Positions 1-6,890 of a DNA stretch of 10,697 bases are shown here, piece after piece. Source of the stretch: Cephalothrix simula. Lineage: Eukaryota; Nemertea; Palaeonemertea; Archinemertea; Cephalotrichidae. The stretch spans positions 1-10,697 of the forward strand of contig JAXIUW010217951.1 in assembly GCA_035591015.1 (NCBI GenBank), read 5' to 3'. Each line of letters opens with the position of its first letter. The stretch's first letter is position 1. A model generated the notes under the pieces. It made no database searches. It saw only the letters and a list, made by a program, of their open reading frames with translations, and had not been told where the DNA came from. The position numbers were made by a program, and so were the translations under genes.

Positions 1-2
1 CC

Positions 3-143
3 GGTGGTAGGATGACCAATGGAACGTATTTTCCTGACATTCGAGACTATCCGAGAGAACCAATGGAACACAACCAAGGATTCTATCACGGCAGGGCAAC
101 TGAACTTTTCAGTCGGTATACCATGAGCATGATTCAATTATAA
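3..143 (+). CDS. C-terminal coding exon, partial, unrecognised protein
   Basis: The third frame is open from the left edge to TAA at 141-143, giving 46 residues that start GGRMTNGTYFPDIRDYPREP and end TMSMIQL. The composition is balanced (Pro, Tyr, Arg, Asp, His, Gly), unlike the Phe/Leu/Ile/Lys-rich chance frames elsewhere in this A+T-rich window, and the local base composition is richer in G+C than the DNA after the stop. An AATAAA lies about 30 bases after the stop, as expected for a short 3' UTR. No upstream acceptor is visible because the exon is cut by the window edge. There is no membrane segment or catalytic motif that I recognise, and I cannot name the family. A weak splice donor (GT at 116-117) could end the exon earlier, but that would leave phase 2, which does not fit the acceptor at 5866. 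Coding status is inferred from composition and the poly(A) signal, not from homology. Confidence 0.45.
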   Translation, partial: GGRMTNGTYFPDIRDYPREPMEHNQGFYHGRATELFSRYTMSMIQL

Positions 144-173
144 TTGAGGCACTGCATGTAAATCCCTTCCCAA

Positions 174-179
174 AATAAA
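174..179 (+). promoter_or_regulatory. polyadenylation signal AATAAA
   Basis: A canonical AATAAA lies 30 bases after the stop at 141-143 and is followed within about 25 bases by a GT-rich stretch (atggttttgt), the usual arrangement for animal cleavage and polyadenylation. In A+T-rich DNA the hexamer also occurs by chance, so its value comes from its position. Confidence 0.4.
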
Positions 180-644
180 ACTGAAACTGCTTCATGGTTT
201 TGTAAAGAAATTTTGCCTTTTTACCCTTAAATAAAAGATAAGATGTTTTATTTCTGTCTAAATTTGTGCATTTAAGGCTTAATTCGATACTTTTACCCCT
301 AGAGAAGGACGTACTTGAGTAAATCATCTTTAACCTGCGGAAGATCCTTGTAAATAAGACGGAATCATTAGAATTTCCTGTCAGAATTCCTTGGAGATTT
401 GATTTCTATTTAGCTTTGGGACTTACGGATTCAGAATGTATCGTTCTTGGGTCAGGAACAGTTCATCATCAAAAAATCCCGACTTGTTGTCATAGTACTA
501 CCTCTTCATCTTGATTTTCAACCGATCTGCTGAAGTGTTGTGAATTTTATGGAGAAATGCTTTTTACTTTCGATTCAAGAATCATAAATTAGTATGAAAA
601 TATGAAAATATAAGTTGGGCTGAGTTACCTAGCCGCGCTTTAAC
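180..644. other. intergenic or intronic DNA, nothing recognised
   Basis: This stretch is A+T-rich with stops in all frames at short intervals. A 72-codon open frame on the - strand (109-327) covers the 3' end of the exon described above and has a chance-like composition. I see no repeat, RNA gene or promoter motif here. Confidence 0.5.
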
Positions 645-645
645 A

Positions 646-694
646 TACTTAAAATGGACGATTCCAAAGAGTTATAGCTTCTCTCGTTGTATAC
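646..694. repeat. SINE tail repeat, copy 1
   Basis: A + strand 26-base block AGAGTTATAGC...GTTGTAT (about 669-693) recurs almost unchanged at 898-922. Both blocks are preceded by the related words cttaaaatggacg and cttaaaatagacg. This copy is the 3' tail of the complete SINE on the - strand. Confidence 0.75.
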
Positions 695-876
695 CCGGTC
701 GCGCATATGGAATGTGGTCGAGGCACAGGCTCCATACTATACATTTGTATATTATGAGAAATGCACTGGCAAACAAGACCACGAAATTTCCCGCTCTTTC
801 CAGGATCGAACTTCCGACCTTTGGCAACGTCACCTAGCACACATCGACCTAACAGACTGAGCAACCTAGCTGCCCT
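648..876 (-). mobile_element. tRNA-derived SINE, head and tail present
   Basis: Read on the - strand, this stretch starts with a tRNA-like head. A box A match (TAGGTTGCTCAGTCTG, complement at 853-868) is followed about 40 bases later by a box B match (AGTTCGATCCT, complement at 802-812), which is the internal RNA polymerase III promoter of tRNA-derived SINEs. A body of about 110 bases follows and ends in a tail containing GAGAGAAGCTATAACTC and then TTTTAAG. There is no poly(A) tail. The 71-codon open frame across it (649-864) is a translation of the SINE, not a gene. The exact 5' end is uncertain. The family name is unknown to me. Confidence 0.7.
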
Positions 877-923
877 TAAAATAGACGTAAGACAGACAGA
901 GTTATAGCTTCTCTCGTTGTATC
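874..923. repeat. SINE tail repeat, copy 2
   Basis: This is the second copy of the same tail block. On the - strand it lies directly upstream of the tRNA-like head, so it reads as the 3' remnant of another SINE of the same family, joined head to tail with the complete one. The two copies differ between the cttaaaat word and the tail block (gattccaa versus taagacagac), so they are related but not a recent duplication. Confidence 0.65.
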
Positions 924-1326
924 AGCCCTGTGGATTTTTGTAATAGAAAAGCCGGGCGATAGAAACCGGTTGCCTTGTTCATGCTGTTTATGGAAGAAAA
1001 CCGCCTATAACCCTTTGATCTCGCCTATACAGATCAGCGGAACGGCAATCTTCGATCTAATTATTGAATGCGTTGTTAAATTCGTTACGATTGAAAGATT
1101 ACGGACTGGAAAGTGGACCAGAGCTGCTCAAAACGCAATGAAGTTACTATCTTGAAAACCTCAAAGTTGAACAAGATTATGCGAACTATAGAAAGCCGAA
1201 CCAAGTAGCTCCAAATGCGATGAAGTTAATTTTTCTGTGTTTTTTATTATCTTTTTTTTTGCTTGGAAAGTTATTCTTACTTTTTGGATTTTGAAACTAA
1301 AATTTTGGTATATGGAGACATATTTG
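924..1326. other. non-coding stretch, no gene recognised
   Basis: A frame starting at TTG 970 stays open to 1155 and is also open upstream into the SINE tail. It lacks an ATG start, splice signals and any recognisable domain, so I do not call it a gene. The rest is A+T-rich with a T-run at 1250-1260. Confidence 0.4.
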
Positions 1327-1431
1327 ACCGGGTCGAATTCTTACTGGGACCAATTTTCCTGGGGACCAGTTTTCCCCGGGACGAATTTTCTCAGGGACGA
1401 ATTTTCCTTGACCTGGGACGAGTTTTCCTGA
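1327..1431. repeat. short-period minisatellite, about 16-base unit
   Basis: About six degenerate tandem copies of a unit near GGGACGAATTTTCCTG can be aligned: tactgggaccaattttc, ctggggaccagttttc, cccgggacgaattttc, tcagggacgaattttc, and acctgggacgagttttc, with a weaker copy (accgggtcgaattc) in front. The period is 16-17 bases with one insertion (ttg) before the last copy. The array gives repeated peptide words such as DEFS and GPVF in the overlapping open frames, which are artefacts of the repeat. G+C is locally higher than in the flanks. Confidence 0.75.
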
Positions 1432-2294
1432 TACCCTGTTTACCACGGAAATCTACATGTACTTGTAATATATTTTGTATTCTTTATTCTCCAGTTAAAT
1501 ATACGATTCCTCCTCACCTGTATTCAGTGAACAAGCTTTCATTCTGTCTGAAAGTCTCATCTCTCGTCAATAACGTTTGAATTATTAAGCTGTCTTTGAT
1601 TTCCTATGACTCCCATGCTGTTTCACAATAGTGTATGAGGATCTTGTCCAACGATGAAAGGTTATTCTTGAGTTTGGGCATGGCTTTTTCCGTTAACGTA
1701 TGCTATTTTTGATGCAAGGGATTGGCTAACCGTACTTTAGTCAAATTTAACTTCCCTCCAAAAATGGACTGACGAGTGCATAGGTGCTTCTGGCATGTCG
1801 TTGACTATTTTGAAAAGATTTATTTGAACATTCATTGATTCATATAGAATTGAAACTTGTAGATCAATGCCATGTTTCGGTTGGAAGTTTTTGGTATTTT
1901 AAGTTTGAATTGGGAACGGAAACCAATAATGAATGTTCACCGAAACTAGTCCTTGGAGACTATCTGTTGAGGAACTGATAGAGATAGTGTATCAATGCTC
2001 TAGATTTCACCCACAGATGCTGAACCAGAATTTGAATGAAGTGTTTCATCTTTTATTGATGCTGCAGCTCAATGATATCTAGAAACATGCCTTGAAGGGG
2101 CTTGACGTCAGGATAATCAAATTTCCCTGATTTGTTTGCCACTTAAAAGGATCTAATTAAATTCTAGGGTTATTATATATATTTCCTCTAAAACAAGGAA
2201 CTTAATTCGATTTAATTTTTTTTAAATTGTATATGCAAGCATATAAGCTAGCAGATTAGTTAAGAACGTTGTCATTGACACACGAAATAATTGT
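1432..2294. other. long non-coding stretch, nothing recognised
   Basis: No open frame with coding character, no RNA gene and no clear repeat is visible. Some poly-T and TA-rich runs occur near 2165-2240. It could be intronic or intergenic. Confidence 0.45.
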
Positions 2295-2458
2295 TAATTC
2301 CGCGGTAACTTCGTTACGAAAAAATCGGTGTTCTGCTTTAGTTTTTTGCGATTTGTAAAAAACTAAGCGACTGAGAAACTTTTTGATAGATAATAACAAA
2401 ACTAAACCCCGAACAGAAACTATTCTTGGAACATGTCCTTCAAAATTCAAAATTTGGA

Positions 2459-2535
2459 TCAAAATTTTTCAAAGTGAGCTGCATGTATTTATTATTTACC
2501 TAATTTCTGTTGATAATATGATAGTTTATGAGAAC
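2459..2535. repeat. internal repeat of fold-back, direct copy 1
   Basis: The core AGCTGCATGTATTTATTATT (2478-2497) followed by TACCTAATTTCTGTTGATAA is repeated in direct orientation at about 2604-2690 and in inverted orientation at about 2828-2890. The three copies are clearly of one family. Confidence 0.75.
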
Positions 2536-2603
2536 TTTATTTCATCAGGTTGACTTTGAAAACATAGGTAGTTTAGTATTGTGAAGGAAATTCATTTCTG
2601 TTA

Positions 2604-2690
2604 TAAATTTTCGAAGTCAGCTGCATGTATTTATTATTTACCTAATTCCTGTGGATAATATGATTGTTTAAAAAAATCTTTAGAACTATT
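2604..2690. repeat. internal repeat of fold-back, direct copy 2
   Basis: The same 20-base core as at 2478 occurs here unchanged (2619-2638) and then TACCTAATTCCTGTGGATAATATGAT with a few differences. After it comes TCTTTAGAACTATTTTTTATCA, which matches the complement of the right arm better than it matches the first copy, so this copy also keeps part of the ancestral arm. Confidence 0.7.
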
Positions 2691-3163
2691 TTTTATCACT
2701 ACATTTGTAATTGTGAAAAATAAGCATACAATATGAGTTATGAGTCACATCTTGTTGAAAAGGTTTGTATTTCACATTACTAATTTACCTAAGTTTTCAA
2801 AGTCATCCTGACAAAATAAAGTTCTAAAGATAAACCATCATATTATCAACAGGAATTAAGTAATACTTGCAGCTGACTTTAGAAAATTTTGATCCAAACT
2901 TTGAATTTTCAAGGACAAAGTTCCAAGAATAGTTTCTGTTCGGGGTTTAGACAAGTTTTTGGGGACATCCCATGATGTTTGAGACCTCTCACGGTTTCTG
3001 TTGCATAGCTATTGGGCTATAAATTTTCAGTAACTTCGTTATTCTATCAAAAATGTTCTCGCTTGCTAAGTTTTTTTTACAAATGGCAAAAACCTAAAGC
3101 AAAGCACCGATTTTTTTCGTAACGCAGTGGAATTAGTCAGTTGCATTTTAGTATAAAATAATG

Positions 3164-3240
3164 CAGTAGAACCTCTAGATCTGACCGACCACCTGTCTAC
3201 CTCCCGGCTGGGACCAACTCCCAATGAAAATCCTTGTCAA
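3164..3240. repeat. possible pogo/Tigger-like transposon end
   Basis: CAGTAGAACCTC at 3164-3175 resembles the terminal bases of many pogo/Tigger-type Tc1-mariner elements. It is followed by ladder-like words (gaccgaccacct, ctacctcc, gggaccaactccc) of the kind seen as subterminal repeats in that group. No matching inverted end was found downstream and the expected TA before the end is absent, so this is at best a decayed fragment. The comparison is from memory of the group. Confidence 0.3.
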
Positions 3241-3835
3241 ACACCTCAATATAAAAATGTATAGGAGTGATCAGGGGTTAGGTAAAGGTCGTTCCAAAAT
3301 AAAATACTAAGAAAATACTTGTGACATTATCTGTGCATATGCCACAAAATGCAACTACAATGTAAACACATCCTCGATACCAGGGTTATATTACACTATA
3401 ATCGAAGAAATAGACTTCGAGCCTGCGGGGGGAGGATGATGTAAACATAGTCTACATCATTTGAAGTAAATTAATTAAAAGGGAGAAAGTGGAGCTATAG
3501 TTTACTGAAAAAGATTTTTCTTAAAGCTCTGACCAACTGAGCTTGTATAAGTGGGATAAATGGTAAAGTGGAACCTTAAACAACATCGACACGCTAGCAG
3601 TTAAAGGAATTTGTGAAGTCCAACTTAGTCACCAACATTTCCTGTTTTTACTGATGAGGGTGCATTCAAATAAAATTTTTTTTGTTTTGAATCATCTTGA
3701 AATCTGTCAGTTCACTTTTGAAAAGGAATTTTTCCTATTGGCTTTCCTTCATAATATCTAAAGCATTATTGAGATAAAAAACCATGCTTTACTATGACAT
3801 TGTCATCAATTTTTTATTCCTGATTTTCTTTCACA
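3241..3835. other. non-coding stretch with small hairpins
   Basis: There is no supported gene. Two short inverted repeats are visible: TCGAAG...CTTCGA at 3403-3420, and ATGATGTA...TACATCAT at 3437-3461. Both are short enough to be incidental. A pyrimidine-rich run ending TTTCTTTCACAG at 3836 looks like a good splice acceptor, but what follows has stops in all three frames within about 50 bases. Confidence 0.4.
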
Positions 3836-4286
3836 GCTCCGAGCATTGTGACACTTGCCTCCGATTGATCAATCATAGATGAAAGGAACATGTTTAACGA
3901 GAGGGATAATAATGACAAGGACTAGAATAGGTGACAGGCGTTCCAATTTTCTGGTAGTGTATTTCCATTTTTCGGCATGCAAAGGAGATTATAGGAATTT
4001 CTTGGGATCAAGCTATTTGGCACTTGATTTGATAAAAGTTTTACTAAACCTTCTGTTCGACTTTTTTCCTGAACCGATTACCAAGAAAGTCTATTGATTA
4101 TTTATGGGAATTCATAAATTCTTATCTTCCTTGACATTAACCTTGGCCGGAAAACCGCATGACTTTGCCGAAACCAATTCCCTTTAGACATGCAGCTCAA
4201 GTTTTAAAATTATCGATATTTGAGTATATATGTGTATTTTTGTGTTTCAAGATGTATTTTTATGTGCTAAAGTATCATTTGCCAGT
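3836..4286. other. non-coding stretch with two chance-like short frames
   Basis: Open frames at 3879-4097 and 4159-4362 begin with ATG but are rich in Phe, Leu, Tyr and Lys, as expected from translated A+T-rich DNA. The second runs into the palindrome at 4287. No domain, signal peptide or neighbouring splice signal supports either. Confidence 0.4.
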
Positions 4287-4555
4287 TGTTACATACAGCG
4301 TTTCCAGGTGGAAGGAGAAAATACCAATAAAACCGACATTCGATAACCGATATATTGATTGATTGAAGGTAAGTATTGACTGACAAATGTAAACAAAGAA
4401 ACATGATAGCCTATTATACTAATTAAGGCCTATTGTCTTTGTTTGTTTGCCCATATCGATTTTCAATACTTAAATTTATCGATTTCCAATCAATCAATAT
4501 AGATTATCGATTATCGGTTTTATTGGTCCACCTGGAAAACCTACTTGCTGTAAAC
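4287..4555. mobile_element. compact palindromic MITE-like element
   Basis: The two halves (about 4287-4412 and 4427-4555) are imperfect reverse complements. Blocks include TTTCCAGGTGG (4301-4311) against CCACCTGGAAAA (4528-4539), ACCAATAAAACCGA (4323-4336) against TCGGTTTTATTGGT (4514-4527), ATATTGATTGATTG (4352-4365) against CAATCAATCAATAT (4487-4500), AAGTATTGA against TCAATACTT, and AAACAAAGA against TCTTTGTTT near the centre. Arms are rich in ATCGAT/CGATAA words. There is no coding capacity. The right arm carries a few extra ATCGAT-containing bases. A donor-like GAAGGTAAGT at 4366-4375 lies in the left arm and is probably incidental. Outer boundaries have no clear target duplication. Confidence 0.75.
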
Positions 4556-4589
4556 TCAGGGGACAAGTACTTCTACCTACTGTGATGAA

Positions 4590-4690
4590 TAGCCGGTCGA
4601 TAGCGGCGCAGGGCTGATTGACTCTCGTAAACTAGAGTAACTTTTGCCGACCTGGTGAAGGTTTTGAATCCTATCCGCATAGATTTTTTA
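4590..4690 (+). repeat. possible tRNA-derived SINE relic
   Basis: TAGCCGGTCGATAGCGG at 4590-4606 loosely fits a box A and GGTTTTGAATCC at 4660-4671 loosely fits a box B (GGTTCGAATCC), in the right order on the + strand. The spacing suits a tRNA-like head with a long variable region. The stretch is G+C-richer than its surroundings. No body or tail could be defined, so this is a weak call. Confidence 0.3.
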
Positions 4691-5187
4691 AGCCAGCAGA
4701 TTTTTTTATCACCCTGTTTTGTTTTTGCTGTATGTTGTTTTGACCTCAATGCATCATTTCTGATTGATGATTACATTTAATGAATCCACTTAGCATCTCT
4801 AAATTTTATTGCCTTTGGTAAGATTGACTTTGGTTAGAAATTGACTTTCGAACCACTGAATACCGTCTTTACACTCTGTGAAGATTCTTAATTTGTGTGT
4901 CACTGCATCTCAAAATCCTATAATTGTGAGGAGGGAATCTTAAGATCAATTCGGCGGTTCCTTTGATGTCAGCGACTTGGATAACCAGTGTTAAACCCTA
5001 AGGGGTCAATCGATTTTAGGTTATATCCAAACGACGTAACGCAAATGATTATGAATTACTTTATTTTGATGGCTAGGTAGTGCTGGGATACGTTAAGCAG
5101 ATTCCAGCCTCATGATGATTAATTTGTAATAAAAACGGTTTAATTGATTTATCTTTTTCTCCATTTTCAGAGTATTTATCGCAATCT
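4691..5187. other. non-coding stretch, nothing recognised
   Basis: A+T-rich DNA with stops in all frames. The - strand frames at 5073-5327 and 5093-5275 overlap each other in different phases and run into the repeat at 5188, and neither shows a domain. Confidence 0.4.
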
Positions 5188-5558
5188 CCGGGATGGAAAA
5201 TTTTCCAGAAGTATCGCGATATTTTACGGGCCCACCACCTTGTCCCCCTAATTTTGATAATCTTGGTGTCTCCATGTGACCCGATTTGAAATATGATTAG
5301 CATCCCCTTGGGGAAAATATCTTGCATGCTTTAATCCCTTCATGTCTATCAAAGAATAATAGTCTAAAAGCAAAACGTTCCAGTTTTCCTCTATACTGTC
5401 CCCGGTAATTTTTTCCAAGAGGTCCCTGTCACCTATAATTTTTCCCACGAGGAGTATTAGTGTTCCCCTGTCCCCAATAATTTTTCCAAAGAGGAATATT
5501 AATATCCCCCTGAAAAAACCAAGTCCATCGCGGAAATTTTGCGAATTTTCCATCCTGG
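5188..5558. repeat. decayed repeat element with inverted ends
   Basis: The left end CCGGGATGGAAAATT (5188-5202) is matched in inverted orientation by AATTTTCCATCCTGG (5544-5558), and a second looser match joins TATCGCGATATTTTACG with the complement of CCATCGCGGAAATTTTGCG inside the right end. Between them lie TGTCCCC/AATTTT words, including ttgtccccctaattttg at 5240-5256 and the tandem array at 5397-5510. The layout suggests a small non-autonomous element with internal repeats. No target duplication is visible next to the ends. Confidence 0.45.
5397..5510. repeat. three-unit tandem repeat, 30 and 42 bases
   Basis: Three units begin with TGTCMCC and share TGTCCCCGGTAATTTTTTCC / TGTCACCTATAATTTTTCCC / TGTCCCCAATAATTTTTCC followed by ANGAGG. 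They lie at 5397-5426 (30 bases), 5427-5468 (42) and 5469-5510 (42). The first lacks about 12 bases (a TATTA-containing piece) present in the other two. The - strand open frame at 5248-5553 reads through it and gives repeated FGKIIGDRG-like words, which I judge to be translated repeat and not a protein. Confidence 0.7.
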
Positions 5559-5865
5559 TGCAAAGTACGTACTGTATTTAAATATAGAATAGATTTAAAT
5601 TTTAAGACCCATAGTTTCTACTTAAAATAGTCATGTTTTATTATAACCGAGCGCAACAGAAGAAAAAAGGGCTGGTTGAAAATTCATCTTATGTTACGAT
5701 GGACTAGTATTGGTATTGGCCTGCTAGACTGGGCAATATAGCTAGAATATTAATGTTCGATACATCTAGGTGCACTTAACTTCATAAAATATTAAAAATT
5801 GTATCTTAAATATTTCCATGGCTATAATCAATTGCAAGAAGGTAATATTGTATTTTATGTTGCAG
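5559..5865 (+). other. probable intron end before the 5866 exon
   Basis: This A+T-rich stretch ends in GGTAATATTGTATTTTATGTTGCAG, a T-rich tract with an AG at 5864-5865 and no closer AG upstream, which fits a metazoan 3' splice site. Nothing else is recognised. Confidence 0.45.
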
Positions 5866-5866
5866 C
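5861..5866 (+). promoter_or_regulatory. 3' splice acceptor
   Basis: TTGCAG followed by C marks the intron end, with a T-rich tract upstream (tattttatg). It coincides with the change from intron-like A+T composition to coding composition, and it fixes phase 1 for the exon. Confidence 0.55.
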
Positions 5867-6062
5867 AACAACTTTGGGAGGTTACAAGGGCAGATTTACT
5901 CAAGAATATCAATTTGGAAACAATCTCAAAGACGAAGAGAAAGTTGAACCAGTTAAACCACCGGAACCGGAAGTTGATCCGGATGACGTCATGATTAAAC
6001 CAGCAGACGACACCGAAACTGCAGCATGGTCTGAGTCTGCTGAGCCTGATATGTTATTTTAA
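5866..6062 (+). CDS. Terminal coding exon, acidic C-terminus, unrecognised protein
   Basis: After the acceptor AG at 5864-5865 the frame reads (x)CA ACA ACT TTG GGA..., so the intron is phase 1 and about 65 residues follow to TAA at 6060-6062. The peptide starts TTLGGYKGRFTQEYQFGNN, continues with a charged Lys/Glu stretch, then a Pro/Glu/Asp-rich tail (KPPEPEVDPDD) and ends SESAEPDMLF. Glu, Asp and Pro codons are rich here and rare in the chance frames around, which makes this the strongest coding signal in the window. The tail looks disordered and soluble, with no membrane segment. An unspliced start at ATG 5799 would give 87 residues, but its first 22 residues come from intron-like DNA. 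The GGY...YQFG pattern faintly recalls repeat motifs of ciliary microtubule inner proteins of the FAM166/CIMIP2 kind. That is a guess, and I cannot name the protein. Confidence 0.6.
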
Positions 6063-6230
6063 AATAACCGATGTTATTATGTTAATAATTCATATCATAT
6101 TATTATTATAATTATAATTATATAGTTAGAAATTTAAAAAGTTTTTTCTTGTAATTAAGCGGGGACAGGACTGTTTTCTTTACCTTAAATTACATTAAAT
6201 CAAATTAAATAAGATATGTCTGTAAATTGA
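6063..6230 (+). other. 3' UTR of the 5866-6062 exon
   Basis: After the stop comes an A+T-rich run with TTA/ATT micro-repeats (6098-6122). Two ATTAAA hexamers (6194-6199 and 6204-6209), the commonest variant poly(A) signal, lie about 130-145 bases after the stop and are followed by ATATGTCTGT, a modest GT-rich element. No AATAAA is closer, so cleavage near 6220-6230 is the likeliest end. Confidence 0.4.
6194..6209 (+). promoter_or_regulatory. paired ATTAAA polyadenylation signals
   Basis: Two ATTAAA hexamers ten bases apart are placed suitably after the terminal exon. In such A+T-rich sequence a chance match is possible. Confidence 0.35.
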
Positions 6231-6795
6231 ATTATTACTTGTTTGATTTTAAAACAAATGCAAAAATTTAAATATCTTTAAAGGATGTTATTTTAAAATT
6301 TTCCACTTTACGGAAAATATTTTATTCAAGCAAAATTTTTTAGCATAAGAGCGAATACCGATAGATGGAGCTACAGCATAGCGTATACCTTAAATTCAAA
6401 ATCTCTTCTCTCAAATCTTCCGAACACTATTCTATTTTTGGGAGGTTTTAAGAATCGTAATATATCTATTTCTTTCCAAGCAGTATTATATATCCATAAG
6501 GGAAAATCATAAACTTTTTCTTAAATTCATTTATGCCTAGCAAAAGATGATATATCATAATTTACTATAAATCAACGGAAAGGGTCAAGATTATCCCTAA
6601 GTACTCTTTATAACACTTTTTGTATTTTATGTTTTGGTATAATTCAAATTTGTAAATATTTAATACAGTACAATGAACATTCTTTATATTTCATTATTGT
6701 TTTCTTAATTAATGTTGCAATGCAATATTATTTTTTCGGAATGTTTGCTTTTTCATTTCACATTCGTATATAATTGATACAAAGGAAGATTTAGA
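6231..6795. other. intergenic stretch, nothing recognised
   Basis: Very A+T-rich, no coding frame and no repeat found. It lies between the 3' UTR and the tRNA-like element. Confidence 0.45.
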
Positions 6796-6890
6796 CCCCG
6801 AGAGCACTCGGCGGACCCAGGGATCGAACCCGTGCCCTTCAGATATTTACCCGAAGGACAGCGCATTCGACCGCTCGGATAGCACGACTC
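6796..6890 (-). repeat. tRNA-like SINE head or tRNA pseudogene
   Basis: On the - strand a box A-like TGCTATCCGAGCGGTC (complement at 6869-6884) is followed by an intact box B GGGTTCGATCCC (complement at 6820-6831). Between them GTCCTTC and GAAGGGC (complements at 6853-6859 and 6834-6840) can pair with one G-U around a 12-base loop, longer than a true 7-base anticodon loop. Acceptor-stem halves do not pair, so this is not a working tRNA. A hairpin CCGAG-AGCA-CTCGG (6798-6811) follows the box B on its 3' side. The island is much richer in G+C than its surroundings. It belongs to a different family from the SINE at 648-876, whose boxes and tail differ. Confidence 0.65.

Larger units (their letters stand above)
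2295..3135. mobile_element. large imperfect fold-back (MITE-like) element
   Basis: The left arm (about 2295-2587) matches the reverse complement of the right arm (about 2768-3135). Matching blocks include AATCGGTGTTCTGCTTTAG at 2324-2342 against its near complement at 3093-3112, CCCCGAACAGAAACTATTC (2407-2425) against 2926-2945, and TGATAATATGAT near 2511 against ATCATATTATCAACA near 2837. The outer ends are TAATTCC and GGAATTA. The right arm has about 90 extra bases (2951-3045) that the left arm lacks. The loop contains a second direct copy of part of the left arm. No open frame looks like a transposase, so the element would be non-autonomous. A TA target duplication is possible but cannot be separated from the palindromic ends. 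Confidence 0.7.

Noticed and set aside
649-864. 71-residue - strand frame
   Set aside because: It is a translation of the tRNA-derived SINE, including its box B.
970-1155. 61-residue + strand frame
   Set aside because: It begins at TTG, is open upstream into a SINE tail, and has no splice or promoter support.
1237-1580. Two overlapping + strand frames with DEFS/GPVF repeats
   Set aside because: Different phases of the same minisatellite are open. Composition outside the array is chance-like.
2256-2462. 68-residue - strand frame
   Set aside because: It lies in the left arm of the fold-back and is not kept in the matching right arm.
3836-4375. Possible internal exon between an acceptor (TTTCTTTCACAG at 3836) and a donor (GAAGGTAAGT at 4366)
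   Set aside because: Both signals are good alone, but stops occur in all frames soon after the acceptor and the donor lies inside a palindromic element.
5248-5553. 101-residue - strand frame with repeated FGKIIGDRG words
   Set aside because: The repeated words come from the 30-42 base tandem repeat, and overlapping frames in other phases are open too. No conserved domain.
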